Shown here: positions 32,302 through 41,409 of the stretch, one piece after another | Layout of the letters: each line of letters opens with the position of its first letter | Position numbering within the stretch: the stretch's first letter is position 1 | Assembly (NCBI GenBank): GCA_052035735.1 | Contig: JBPOHI010000121.1 | Location: 15,482 to 79,481 of the forward strand | Direction: 5' to 3' | Length of the DNA: 64,000 nt | DNA from: JAGPDF01 sp052035735 | GTDB lineage: Bacteria > Acidobacteriota > Thermoanaerobaculia > Multivoradales > JAGPDF01 | The notes under the pieces: model-generated | Databases searched by the model: none | What the model saw: the letters and a program-made list of their open reading frames with translations, nothing else | Told to the model about the DNA's origin: nothing | Position numbers and translations under genes: made by a program

Positions 32302-33782
32302 CGGAGCTCCTCCGGGAAGGGCAGTCGCGCGACGCCGCGTTCGGCGGCGTCGGCAGTGAGGATCGCGGTGAGCTCGGCAGTGAGCGCCTCGTCGAGGCGG
32401 GCGCCGCGGGGCGAAGGCCGCAGGCGCCGCTCGACCTCGGCCTCGGCGCGGTCGAGCGCCGAGAGCGCCCCCCCGGCGTGCCAGTCGCCGTAGCTCTGCC
32501 GGTCGACGAGCGGCGACGCGATCGAGAGCTCCGCCTTGAAGCGGCTGCGCGTATGCGGATGCGAGAGCATCTCGCCGGTGCGCGCGAGGTCACCGAGGAG
32601 CGCGACGCTGTCGTCGAGCGCGAGGTCGATGCCGCGCGCACAGCGCAGAGCGGCGCGGCAAGCCTCGTGATCGAGCACGAGCTTTTCGAACGATTGCGAG
32701 AGAAGGTAGTCGAGCAGGCCGGGTCCGGAGATCAGATCGATCCCGGCGAGCGTACCGAGGAGGGCGCCGGAGGCGCTCTCCATGCCGGCCTGATAGTCCG
32801 GGCACTTGGCGTCAGAAAGGCCGAGATAGCCGTGCGTCGGCAGCCCGCAGGCGCGCCCGAGCTGCGCATTGGCGACGTTGAGCATGGCGCTTTCGATCGC
32901 TCCCATCGCCGCGCTGCCGACGCGCATGTCGAACGCCGACGGCGCGCCCCCCCAGACCAGCGGCGCGCCAGGCGCGGCGAGCTGATGGATGGCGACGCCC
33001 GCCAGGTTCTCCGCCGCGAGCTGGACCAGCGCGCCGCGCAGGGTCACGGGCGCGGTGGCGCCGGTCATCGGGACGGCGACCAGCGTCGCCGGAACCCCGG
33101 CGCGGGCGGCATCGACGAGCGCCGCTGCCGTGAGGTCGCTCCAGGTGAGCGGCGAGGTCGGGCAGCAGTCGAACAGCGCCAGGGGCCGCGCGGCGAGCGC
33201 CGCCGCGCCGCCGCGCACGGCACGGAGCATTTCCAGCATGGGGGCGAAGCCGTCCTTGGAGAAGGTACCGGTGACGATCGGCTTCGTCCCGTAGACCAGG
33301 GCGAGAAACAGCCGCCAGCGATCGGCGAGACTGTCGGGCACGTCGCCGGGAACCAGAGCGGTCGCCTGGGCGGCGAAGGCGGGCAGGCCGTCGACGAGTC
33401 GCACCAGATCGACCACGTCGGCGGTGGTCGCGGGCCGGCGGTGCTCTTCGCCGGAGCCGCTCGCCGCATCGCGCCCGCCGCCGATGCGGTAGATCGCCGC
33501 CGAGCCGGGATCGAAGCTGCTGCTGCCGCGCCCGAGCTCGACCACCGCCGCGCCGCCGCGATCGTGCAGCGTGAAGGCGCCCGGAGCGCTGGCGAGTGCC
33601 GCCCGGACCAACGGCTCGTCGAGGAAGAGCCGCCCGGCGCGGCGCTCGCCTCCGGCTGCCAGGAGGAGCTCTTCGGCCTGGGCATTCTCGATCCGGACAC
33701 CGACGCGCGCCAGAACCTGGAACGCCTCGCCGAGCACGCGCTCGACCTCTTCGCCCGCGAGCAGCTCGAGTCGCGGCTTCAT
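32298..33782 (-). CDS. MttB-superfamily corrinoid methyltransferase, non-pyrrolysine type
   Basis: The protein has 494 residues and follows the trimethylamine methyltransferase (MttB/MtgB) barrel layout: VLARVGVRIENAQAEELL near 23, a TADVVDLVRLVDGLP segment near 130, TGTFSKDGFAPM near 183 and CPDYQAGMESASGALL near 330. The frame has no internal TAG, so it lacks the pyrrolysine of true MttB and is closer to the glycine betaine-type members. It probably transfers a methyl group to or from the corrinoid protein encoded upstream. Donor unknown. Confidence 0.8.
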   Translation of the reverse strand: MKPRLELLAGEEVERVLGEAFQVLARVGVRIENAQAEELLLAAGGERRAGRLFLDEPLVRAALASAPGAFTLHDRGGAAVVELGRGSSSFDPGSAAIYRIGGGRDAASGSGEEHRRPATTADVVDLVRLVDGLPAFAAQATALVPGDVPDSLADRWRLFLALVYGTKPIVTGTFSKDGFAPMLEMLRAVRGGAAALAARPLALFDCCPTSPLTWSDLTAAALVDAARAGVPATLVAVPMTGATAPVTLRGALVQLAAENLAGVAIHQLAAPGAPLVWGGAPSAFDMRVGSAAMGAIESAMLNVANAQLGRACGLPTHGYLGLSDAKCPDYQAGMESASGALLGTLAGIDLISGPGLLDYLLSQSFEKLVLDHEACRAALRCARGIDLALDDSVALLGDLARTGEMLSHPHTRSRFKAELSIASPLVDRQSYGDWHAGGALSALDRAEAEVERRLRPSPRGARLDEALTAELTAILTADAAERGVARLPFPEELR

Positions 33783-34501
33783 CGCGTGGCCTCCGCGGCG
33801 GCGCGGGGCTCTCGCCGGTAGCGGCAGCTCGCGAGCTCGCAGCGCGCGCAACCCGAGAGTCCCGCGACCGGCCGCGCGTCGGCGCCGAGCCACATCGCGA
33901 ACGAGACCGACTTCCGCGGCTCCATCAGCATCGAGCTCGCGAGCTCGACCCCGATCTCGCGGTGGGGCAGGCGGGCGAACAGCGCCGCCTGCGACTCGAG
34001 AGGCCAGCGCCCGTAGCCCGGGCTGATACGGCAGGAGACCGCCGCGGCGCGCTCCGCCGGCCCTTCAGCGTCGGCCGGTCCGGCGGCGGGCGGCGTCGCG
34101 GCGGAACCGCCGAGCGTGGCGACGATCGCCGCCGAGGTGCGGTCAGCGGCCTCCTCCGCGGCGGCGCTGCCGCAGGCATCGAGGAGGAGAGCCGCCGTCG
34201 AGTCGCCGCGTGCGATGCGCTCGGACGCCGCCGCGACGATCGCCGGGCCGGCGGTGACCAGCCCGATGACCAGACCGCTCGCCGGCAGCGGTGCGAGCCC
34301 GATCTGCGGCGCATCCTCGGCCGGCAGGGTCGTCCAGACGGCGCGGCCGCGGACGAGCCGCCGCGCCTCGGGCAGGCAGTCGTCGAGCAGCGCGGCGATC
34401 CGCGGCGCCGGCTCGCGTCCCGGCGGGTAGCCGAGAAAGTGCAGCACCTCGCTCGGCGCCAGGGCGAGCGAGGTGTCGAACCGGTGGAGCTCGCGGCTCA
34501 T
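33779..34501 (-). CDS. MetH activation-domain-like protein (cobalamin reactivation)
   Basis: The protein has 240 residues and resembles the stand-alone version of the C-terminal SAM-binding reactivation domain of methionine synthase. It has CRISPGYGRWPLESQAALF, LASSMLMEPRKSVSFAMWLG and a Cys-rich end (CARCELASC). In MetH this domain re-methylates cob(II)alamin with SAM and an electron donor. The three C-terminal Cys are not part of canonical MetH and could bind metal. It overlaps genes on both sides by four bases. Confidence 0.75.
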   Translation of the reverse strand: MSRELHRFDTSLALAPSEVLHFLGYPPGREPAPRIAALLDDCLPEARRLVRGRAVWTTLPAEDAPQIGLAPLPASGLVIGLVTAGPAIVAAASERIARGDSTAALLLDACGSAAAEEAADRTSAAIVATLGGSAATPPAAGPADAEGPAERAAAVSCRISPGYGRWPLESQAALFARLPHREIGVELASSMLMEPRKSVSFAMWLGADARPVAGLSGCARCELASCRYRREPRAAAEATR

Positions 34502-35397
34502 CGTAGCTTCCGCCGGGAGAGGCTCGCCGCGAGCGCAGCGAGGAAGCGCGGGTCGGTGCCGCAGCAGCCGCCGAGCCCGAGATTCGAACCGGTTGGCGGG
34601 CCATCGGCGGCGATCGCTGCAAGGTCTTCGGCGAACTCCTCGGGCGTCTGGTCGTAGCGCGCCCGGCCCTCCTCGAGCCTCGGCTGTCCGGCGTTTGGCT
34701 GCAGGAGGAGCGGCCCGGCCCAGACCGAGCGCGCCGTCGCGGCGAGCGCCCGGAAACTCGCGCTCGCCAGCGTGCAGTTGGCGCCGACGGCGGTCGCGCC
34801 GGCGGCGGCCAGTGCCGGCAGCGCCTCTTCGAGGCGATTGCCCATGAGGGTGAAGAAGCCGCGCTTGCGCTGCTCGAAGGTGAGCGACACGCAGACCGGA
34901 ATGCCGGGGGCGCTGTCGAGCAGCGCGGCGAGCGCGATCTCCGCCTCGGCCAGATCGCTCATCGTCTCGACGTGCAGCGCATCGACTCCTGCGGCGGCAA
35001 ACGCGCGGCCGAGCTCGAAGAAGCCACGCCGGAACTCCGCCGGATCGCCGCTGCCGACCGGCGGAAGGTACTCGCCGGTCGGACCGACATCGCCAATCAC
35101 GTAGCGAGGTCCGGCCCGGCGGGCGAGCGCGGTGGCGGCGGCGACGACGGCAGAGGTCTGCCCGGCGAGCCCCGCGGCGGCGAGGCGCAGCGGATGGGCG
35201 CCGAAGGTGTTGGTCTGAACGGCGTCGCATCCGGCCGCGACGTAAGCGCGGTGGACGGCTTCGATCTCCTCGCCGCGATCGAGGGTCCACTGCTCGGGGG
35301 CCGCACCCGCCGCGAGGCCGCGCGCCATGAGCAGCGAGCCCATGCCGCCGTCGAGGAGCATCACCGGTCCCTCGGCCAGGCGCGCGGCGAAGGTCAT
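34498..35397 (-). CDS. Homocysteine S-methyltransferase domain protein (MetH N-module-like)
   Basis: The protein has 299 residues as a single barrel. DGGMGSLLMARGL is at the N-terminus, QTNTFGAHPLRLA near 61, and the zinc-binding Cys residues are in GANCTLAS and GLGGCCGTDPRFL (C-terminus). This domain activates homocysteine thiolate for methylation. With the following B12 and activation genes it completes three MetH functions. The MTHF-binding module is absent. Confidence 0.88.
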   Translation of the reverse strand: MTFAARLAEGPVMLLDGGMGSLLMARGLAAGAAPEQWTLDRGEEIEAVHRAYVAAGCDAVQTNTFGAHPLRLAAAGLAGQTSAVVAAATALARRAGPRYVIGDVGPTGEYLPPVGSGDPAEFRRGFFELGRAFAAAGVDALHVETMSDLAEAEIALAALLDSAPGIPVCVSLTFEQRKRGFFTLMGNRLEEALPALAAAGATAVGANCTLASASFRALAATARSVWAGPLLLQPNAGQPRLEEGRARYDQTPEEFAEDLAAIAADGPPTGSNLGLGGCCGTDPRFLAALAASLSRRKLR

Positions 35398-36053
35398 CGC
35401 AGGAGGGCTTCGGCCGCGCCGACGGCGCGCAAGGCGTTCTCGGCATGGCTGGCGCCGAAGGTCTCCGCCCAGGCTGCGCTGGTCGGCGCGCCGCCGACCA
35501 GCAGGGCTGGGCGCTTCGGCAGATCGGCGGCGGCGAGCGCTTCGGCCAGACGGCGCTGCTCGGGCATCGTCGTGGTGAGCAGCGCCGACGCCGCGACGAT
35601 GTCGGCGTCGATCTCGCGCGCCTTGGCGAGGAAGCGTTCGACCGGAACGTCGTGCCCGAGGTCGTGGACTTCGAAGCCGTGCGCGGCGAGCAGCACGCCG
35701 ACCAGTCCCTTGCCGATGTCGTGCAGATCCCCCTTCACCGTACCGAGGACGACGCGGCCGCGGCAGAGGTCGCCGGAGCGCCCGGCGGCGAGCGCCGGCA
35801 GCACGACCGCCATCGCCGCCTTCATCGCCTCCGCGCCCTGGACGAGCTCGGGCAGGAAATACTCGCCCTCCTCCCAGAGCTCGCCGACGCGCCGGATGCC
35901 GGCGGCGAAGCCGTGTTCGACCGCGGCGACGAGATCGCCGCCGGCCGCCACCAGTTGCAGCGCGAGCTCGCGGGCGCGCGTCTTGTCGCCTTCGACGACG
36001 GCGTCGTGCATCGCGGATGCAGCAGGAGCCTGCGGTGATGAATGGGGCGCCAT
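35394..36053 (-). CDS. Methyltransferase cognate corrinoid protein (B12-binding)
   Basis: The protein has 219 residues. The N-terminal helical cap (about 15-90) includes ELWEEGEYFLPELVQGAEAMK, followed by a B12-binding Rossmann domain with GTVKGDLHDIGKGLV, where Asp109-x-His111-Asp-x-Gly114 is the lower-ligand signature. LLTTTMPEQRRL and LVGGAPTS complete the family pattern. It is the methyl shuttle for the MttB-like and homocysteine methyltransferases in this operon and is its first gene. Confidence 0.93.
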   Translation of the reverse strand: MAPHSSPQAPAASAMHDAVVEGDKTRARELALQLVAAGGDLVAAVEHGFAAGIRRVGELWEEGEYFLPELVQGAEAMKAAMAVVLPALAAGRSGDLCRGRVVLGTVKGDLHDIGKGLVGVLLAAHGFEVHDLGHDVPVERFLAKAREIDADIVAASALLTTTMPEQRRLAEALAAADLPKRPALLVGGAPTSAAWAETFGASHAENALRAVGAAEALLR

Positions 36054-36119
36054 GCGCCGAGGCTAGCCGCGCGCGCCGCGCCGAGCACGACCCCAACGGG
36101 CAGGGCGGCCTCCCGGAGG

Positions 36120-38105
36120 CTAGACTCCCAGGCGGCGTGGGTCGGCTTCGCCGCGCTCGGCGAGGCGGGTGAGGGCGGCGTAGATCATCGGGTCCCACTT
36201 GCCCGCTGCGGTCTCGTGGCCGAGCAGTTGGACGGCCTCGTCGACCGTGAGGCTCCGCCGATAGGCGCGCTCGGAGGTCAGGGCATCGAGCGCGTCGGCG
36301 ACCGCGAGCAGCCGCGCCTGGTAAGGGATGCCCTCGCCCGACAGCCCTTCGGGATAGCCGCAGCCGTCGTAGCGCTCATGGTGGTAGAGGATGCAGTCGA
36401 GCACCGATTGCGCGGTCCGCAGCGGCTTGCAGATTTCCCAGCCGACGACGGGATGGGTCATCAGCTTGGCGAACTCCTCGCTGGTCAGGCGACCCGGCTT
36501 GTTGAGCAGGCTCTGCGGGATCGCGACCTTGCCGATGTCGTGCAGGAGCCCCGCCGTGCGCATGCGCTGAACGACCACCGGGTCCTGGCCGAGCTCGCGC
36601 GCGAGACGGGTCGAGAGCTCGCCGACCCGCTGGCTGTGGCCGCGAGTGTAAGGGTCCTTCGCCTCGAGCGCCGCCGACAACGACAGCACCACGCTCTCGT
36701 GGCGCACCAGGTCTTGGTAGTAGATCTTGAGCCGCAGCAGCGAGCGCACGCGCGCCAGCAGCTCCAGCCGGTTGACCGGGGCGAGCAGCAGCTCGTCGGC
36801 GTTGCAGTCCAGGGCGCGCAAGCGCAGCCCGCGCTCCTCGTAGGCGGTGACCAGAATCACCGGCAGATAGGCCGCGCTCTCGTCCCCCTTGATGATCCGG
36901 CAGACCTCCTGGCCGTCGATGTCCGGCATCCGGATGTCGAGGATCATCAGGTCGGGTTTCGATCTGCGGTAGGCGGCGAGGGCCGCCTCACCGCCGCTGG
37001 CAGTCTCCACTTCGTAGCCCGCTCCCTGAAGCAGCTCGCGGTAGAGCTGGCGGTTCGTCGAGTTGTCGTCGGCCACCAGGATGCGCCCGCCGGGATCGAT
37101 CTCGGGTGCCGGCAGGAGCTCTTCGATCGTCGGCAACGCTGCGGCGGCCTCGAGGCGCTCGCCGGAGCGGATGATCTCCTCGACCAGCGCGGGCTCGAAG
37201 CGCCCCGCCCTGCCCTCCTGACGCAGCGCCTCGGCGCGCGCCGCGAGGTCGGCCGGGTGAGTGGCGCGCGTCATGTCGTAGGCGTTGGCTGCGGCCAGGA
37301 GCTCGACTTCCGGCGCTAGCTCCGCGGCGCAGACGCCGTTCGGATAGCCGCTGCCGTCGCGCCGTTCGTGATGCTGACGGATGTACGGGATCGCGCCGGC
37401 GAGCGACTCGATCGGCGCCAGGATGCGCTCGCCCAGCGTGGTGTGCTGACGGTACGTGCGCTGGTCTTCCTCGGACCGCTCGGCGTCCGGCTTGAGCAGG
37501 ATCGACTCCGGGACGCCGAGCTTGCCGATGTCGTGCAGGAGCGCCCCCAGCGTGAGGTTGTAGCGAGTGCGCAGAGAGAGGTTGCGCGCGCGGCCGGTGT
37601 CGGCGGCGATGGCCGCCACTCGCTGCGAGTGATCCCGGGTCAGCGGGTCCTTCTCTTCCAGCAGGTGGACCATGCTGAAGATCAGCGCCTCGGTCGAGTC
37701 GAGCTCGTCCCGGAGGCCGCGAATCCGGAGCAGGGAGCGCAGCCGGGTGAGCAGCTCGATGCGATGGAACGGCTTGTTCAGGAAGTCGTCGGCGCCGTTC
37801 TCGAAGCCGCGGATCTTGCTCTCGACGTCCGAGAGTGCGGTCAGCATGACCACCGGGATGAAACAGGTCGGGCGGGTCGCCTTGATGCGCCGGCAGACCT
37901 CGAAGCCGTCGAGGCGCGGCATCATGATGTCGAGCAGGATCGCCTGCGGTGGATGGGCGGCGACCGCGTCCAGGGCCGCCAGGCCGTCGCTGGCGAAGCC
38001 GACTTCGAACCCCTCGTCGGAGAGGATCGCGGCGAGCAGCTCGAGGTTCTCGGGCTGGTCGTCGACCGCGAGGATGCGCGGCGCCTTGACCGGAGAATGG
38101 GTCAC
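36120..38105 (-). CDS. Tandem REC/HD-GYP/REC/HD-GYP response regulator
   Basis: The protein has 661 residues from a GTG at 38105, in the order REC (10-125), HD-GYP (140-320), REC (340-455), HD-GYP (465-650). REC1 has Asp59 and Lys111. The first HD-GYP has HD at 191-192 and GYP at 252-254 but Asn274 in the place of the late metal-site Asp. REC2 has Asp390 but Ala-Pro instead of Lys-Pro near 442. The second HD-GYP looks complete (HD 522-523, GYP 583-585, Asp603). It probably degrades cyclic di-GMP. It lies seven bases after a single-domain REC gene. Confidence 0.9.
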   Translation of the reverse strand: MTHSPVKAPRILAVDDQPENLELLAAILSDEGFEVGFASDGLAALDAVAAHPPQAILLDIMMPRLDGFEVCRRIKATRPTCFIPVVMLTALSDVESKIRGFENGADDFLNKPFHRIELLTRLRSLLRIRGLRDELDSTEALIFSMVHLLEEKDPLTRDHSQRVAAIAADTGRARNLSLRTRYNLTLGALLHDIGKLGVPESILLKPDAERSEEDQRTYRQHTTLGERILAPIESLAGAIPYIRQHHERRDGSGYPNGVCAAELAPEVELLAAANAYDMTRATHPADLAARAEALRQEGRAGRFEPALVEEIIRSGERLEAAAALPTIEELLPAPEIDPGGRILVADDNSTNRQLYRELLQGAGYEVETASGGEAALAAYRRSKPDLMILDIRMPDIDGQEVCRIIKGDESAAYLPVILVTAYEERGLRLRALDCNADELLLAPVNRLELLARVRSLLRLKIYYQDLVRHESVVLSLSAALEAKDPYTRGHSQRVGELSTRLARELGQDPVVVQRMRTAGLLHDIGKVAIPQSLLNKPGRLTSEEFAKLMTHPVVGWEICKPLRTAQSVLDCILYHHERYDGCGYPEGLSGEGIPYQARLLAVADALDALTSERAYRRSLTVDEAVQLLGHETAAGKWDPMIYAALTRLAERGEADPRRLGV

Positions 38106-38112
38106 CGGCGCA

Positions 38113-38511
38113 TTATCTCTCGACGCCCCCGCCGGGGGGGCGCGGGCGGAGGAAACTCGCCACGACGGCAAGGAACGGTCCGGCCTCGATCGGCTTCGAG
38201 ATGTAGCCGTCGCAGCCGGCGGCGAGGAAGCGCTCGCGGTCGCCGCGCATCGCATGCGCGGTGAGCGCGACGACCGGCGCCCGGCGCGACCGGGGGTCGG
38301 CCCGGAGGTTAGCGAGCACATCGAGGCCGGAGCCCGAGGGCAGGTTCATGTCGAGCAGCACCAGCGCCGGCGGCGTCCCTGCGAGCAGCCCCGCGATCTC
38401 CGAAGCGTCGCGCGCCCGCGCCACGTCGTAGCCGGCCTCGCCGAGCAGATAGTCGACGAGCTCGAAGTTCTGGTCGTTGTCTTCAATCACCCAGATGCGT
38501 GGCTCGCTCAT
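38113..38511 (-). CDS. Single-domain response regulator (REC)
   Basis: The protein has 132 residues in a CheY-like fold: acidic pocket EDND near 10, phosphorylation site LLDMNLPSGSG (Asp54), switch ALTAHAM and Lys-Pro in YISKPIEAG. Its gene overlaps the end of the hybrid kinase gene by 29 bases and precedes the HD-GYP gene by seven, so it likely relays phosphate within this cluster. Confidence 0.92.
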   Translation of the reverse strand: MSEPRIWVIEDNDQNFELVDYLLGEAGYDVARARDASEIAGLLAGTPPALVLLDMNLPSGSGLDVLANLRADPRSRRAPVVALTAHAMRGDRERFLAAGCDGYISKPIEAGPFLAVVASFLRPRPPGGGVER

Positions 38512-40741
38512 GCCTCTCCGTTCGCGCCCTGCGGCGCGCCTCCAGCTCGCGAATCGTCGAGACCATCCGCTTGCGGTCGTCCGGTGCCTTCGACAGCAGC
38601 GCGGCCGTGAGGCCGGCGAGCTCGCGCCGGTCCTCGGGGCTCATGTCCTTCGAAGTGAAGACGAGGATCGGGATCTGTGCCGTCGACGGGTGGCGGGCGA
38701 TCTCGGCCGCGGTCTGGAATCCATCGACACCGTCCATGATGAGATCGAGCACGATGACGCTCGGGCGAAGGCTCACTGCCAGGTCGATGCCCTCCCGGCC
38801 GCTGGTCGCACAGTGCACCCGGTACCCGGCCTCCGAGAGCTCGACATCCAGGTAGTCGTGCACCTGCGGATCGTCGTCGATGACCAGCACCGCGGAGCGC
38901 TCGAAGCCGGAGTTGTCCGGCGTGAGCTCGCGCATCCGCCCCAGGAAGCGCTCGCGGTCGAGGGGCTTCTGAAAGTAGTCGTCGGCGCCCAGCGCGAAGC
39001 CGAGCTCGTGGTTCTCGATCAGACTGACGATGATGACCGGAACTCCCGCGGTGCGGGAGTCGGACTTGAGCTCCTTCAGGACCTCCCAGCCGTCACGCCC
39101 GGGCAGGACGAGGTCGAGCGAGATCGCGACCGGGTTCTCGGCGAGCGCGAGGTCGACGACCTCGTCGCCGTTGCGCGCCCGCACCACGCGGTAGCCTGCC
39201 GCCTCGAGGTCGCCAGCGAGGCCGCGGAAGAAGACGTCGTCGTCCTCGGCCACCAGCACCGTGCGACTCGCTTCGAGGAAGGCCTCGCGCACTTCGGCGC
39301 GGGTGAAGTTGAAGGAGATCGGATCGCCCGACTCGCGGCGATTGCTCGCCGCCGAGGCGTCGACCGGCAGCAGGACGCGGAAGAGACTGCCCTGGTCCGG
39401 CTCGGACTCGACTTCGACGCGGCCGCCGTGCATTTCGGCGAAACGCTTCACCAGCGCGAGGCCGAGACCGGTTCCCCCCATGTTGCGGGTGCTGCCGCCG
39501 TCCACCTGACGGAACTCCTCGAAGATGAGCTGCTGATCGTCGCTGCGGATACCGATGCCGCGGTCGACGACTTCGATGCAGATGCCGCGCCCCGGCAGAC
39601 CGGACTCCGCGGGTTCCGCCGAGCTCACCCGCAGCGTCACTTCGCCGCCGTCGCGAGAGAACTTGACCGCACTCGACAGCAGGTTGTAGAGCACCTGCTT
39701 GATCCGCGGCGGGTCGACGACGATCACCGGCAGGCCGGGCTCGAGCTCCGTAGCGATGTGGATCCTCCGCCGGGAGGCGATGCCGTGCATCACGCTCTCG
39801 ACGCCGTGCACGATGTCGTGGATCGACACCGGCTCGAAGACCAGGTCCATCTTGCCGGCCTCGATCTTCGACAGGTCGAGGATGTCGTTGATCAGGCCGA
39901 GCAGGTGCCTGCCCGAGGAGAGGATGTTGTGCAGGAAGCGGACGAAGCGCGGCTCGATCCGTGTTTCGAGCTTGTCGGAGAGGATCTCGGAGAAGCCGAT
40001 GATCGAGTTGAGCGGCGTCCGCAGCTCGTGGCTCATGTTGGCCAGGAACTGACTCTTGGCGCGGTTCGCCTCGAGGATGCGCACGTTCGCCTCGGCGAGC
40101 TCGCGTCCCCGCCGGTCGAGCTCGGCGGTGAGGCGCTGAAGCTCCGCGAGGCGCGCGCTGTTTTCTTCGTTGAGGGCGGCGATCTGCATGCGGCGCTCGC
40201 GCAGGCTGGCGATGCCGGCGACCATGAAGTAGCTGCCGCCGAACAGCAAGGTGAGCCGGCCACAGGCTAGTGCCAGCTCATGGTCGAAGCCGCCGATCTT
40301 GCCCATCGCGACGAGCAGCGCGAGGTAGGCGACGCAGCTCCCGGTCATCACTCCGAGCGCGGCGCGCCGGCCGGCCACGAAGGCGGCCGCCGTGGTGTTG
40401 GTCAGGAACCAGATCAGCCAGAGGGGAGAGGCGTCGCGGATCAGGTAGATCGTCCAGCAGGTGAGGCCGATGTCGCCCGCCATCCAGGCGACGTTGATAC
40501 GCCGCTGGGCCTCCTCGCTCTTCGCCCGCTGCTGGAGCAGCATGAAAACCGGAACGGAGGCGAGGCCGAGGGCGCAGGCGGCCGCGCCGCCGACGAGGTC
40601 GAACTGCAGCACGCCGGTCATGAAGGCGACGAGGACCACGCCGGCCATGACCAGCATGACGCCCAGACGGCTGCGCTGCACGGCGAGGTTGTACCTCACC
40701 GCGTTGGCGTCGACCGGAGTACTTTCTTCCGCGCCGGACAC
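38483..40741 (-). CDS. Hybrid histidine kinase with two C-terminal receiver domains
   Basis: The protein has 752 residues, starting at GTG 40741, which has an excellent AAGGAGAG ribosome site; the ATG at 40777 lies upstream of any such site. Six membrane helices (about 27-180) and a coiled coil (185-228) precede HisKA with His238 in NMSHELRTPLN and a HATPase domain with N, G1 and G2 boxes (GTGLGLALVKRF). Two REC domains follow (ISLDLVLPG and IVLDLIMDG). No periplasmic sensor domain is present, so sensing is via the membrane bundle. Confidence 0.92.
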   Translation of the reverse strand: MSGAEESTPVDANAVRYNLAVQRSRLGVMLVMAGVVLVAFMTGVLQFDLVGGAAACALGLASVPVFMLLQQRAKSEEAQRRINVAWMAGDIGLTCWTIYLIRDASPLWLIWFLTNTTAAAFVAGRRAALGVMTGSCVAYLALLVAMGKIGGFDHELALACGRLTLLFGGSYFMVAGIASLRERRMQIAALNEENSARLAELQRLTAELDRRGRELAEANVRILEANRAKSQFLANMSHELRTPLNSIIGFSEILSDKLETRIEPRFVRFLHNILSSGRHLLGLINDILDLSKIEAGKMDLVFEPVSIHDIVHGVESVMHGIASRRRIHIATELEPGLPVIVVDPPRIKQVLYNLLSSAVKFSRDGGEVTLRVSSAEPAESGLPGRGICIEVVDRGIGIRSDDQQLIFEEFRQVDGGSTRNMGGTGLGLALVKRFAEMHGGRVEVESEPDQGSLFRVLLPVDASAASNRRESGDPISFNFTRAEVREAFLEASRTVLVAEDDDVFFRGLAGDLEAAGYRVVRARNGDEVVDLALAENPVAISLDLVLPGRDGWEVLKELKSDSRTAGVPVIIVSLIENHELGFALGADDYFQKPLDRERFLGRMRELTPDNSGFERSAVLVIDDDPQVHDYLDVELSEAGYRVHCATSGREGIDLAVSLRPSVIVLDLIMDGVDGFQTAAEIARHPSTAQIPILVFTSKDMSPEDRRELAGLTAALLSKAPDDRKRMVSTIRELEARRRARTERHERATHLGD

Positions 40742-40775
40742 TCGATCGTCTCTCCTTGCAGCCGGGACTGGCGGC

Positions 40776-40781
40776 ATTGTA
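40776..40781 (-). promoter_or_regulatory. Possible -10 element for the hybrid kinase operon
   Basis: On the minus strand this reads TACAAT, 35 bases before the GTG start at 40741. This supports the GTG start, because transcription would begin downstream of the alternative ATG at 40777. The -35 region is not clear. Confidence 0.3.
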
Positions 40782-40855
40782 TCCGCATGAACGCGGCATC
40801 CGGCAGGCCGGCAAGAGCGATATTGTCGCGTCGCTCGTCAGGAGAGGAGGAGGCC

Positions 40856-41389
40856 ATGAGCATCGACTTTGCCGCTCGTCCGGCTGCCGGGGAGTTCGGC
40901 GACCACTATGCGGGGTACATCGCGGCCGTGCCGGCCGGGGACATCCGCGAGACGCTGGCGCGCGAGGCGGCTGCGTCCGCAGCCTTTTACGGCGCGATTC
41001 CGGAGGCGCTTGCCGCTTCGGCCTATGCGCCCGGAAAGTGGACCGTGGGTGAGGTGCTGGCGCATGTCGCCGACGGCGAACGTGTTTTCGCCTACCGGGC
41101 CCTGCGTTTCGGGCGCGGCGACCGCACACCGCTGCCCGCCTTCGATCAGGACGCATGGATACCGCACTGCCATGCCGGCCGGCGCCCTTGGGCAGCGTTG
41201 GTGGCGGATTGGAACGCCGTCCGGACGGCGTCGCTGCACCTGTTCCGCTCGTTCGAACCGGAGGACTGGGCGCGACGCGGTGAGGCCAGCGGCGTCGAGG
41301 TCTCGGTGCGGGCGATCGCCTTCATCCTGGCCGGGCATGAGCTGCACCACCGGCGCATCCTCATCGAGCGCTACGGGATTTCTGTCTGA
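40856..41389 (+). CDS. DinB-like four-helix protein
   Basis: The protein has 177 residues and a strong GGAGGAGG ribosome site. The DinB/YfiT layout is visible: KWTVGEVLAHVADGERVFAYRALR near 58 (first His), and GHELHHRRILIERYGI at the end with His residues for the metal triad. Members bind nickel or zinc and act as thiol-dependent transferases or are uncharacterised. It is followed 20 bases later by the cyclase gene. Confidence 0.85.
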   Translation: MSIDFAARPAAGEFGDHYAGYIAAVPAGDIRETLAREAAASAAFYGAIPEALAASAYAPGKWTVGEVLAHVADGERVFAYRALRFGRGDRTPLPAFDQDAWIPHCHAGRRPWAALVADWNAVRTASLHLFRSFEPEDWARRGEASGVEVSVRAIAFILAGHELHHRRILIERYGISV

Positions 41390-41409
41390 ATCGAATGCGA
41401 GGTCGAACC

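Noticed and set aside
32298..33782. Pyrrolysine-containing MttB
   Set aside because: No in-frame TAG interrupts the gene and no pyl genes are seen.
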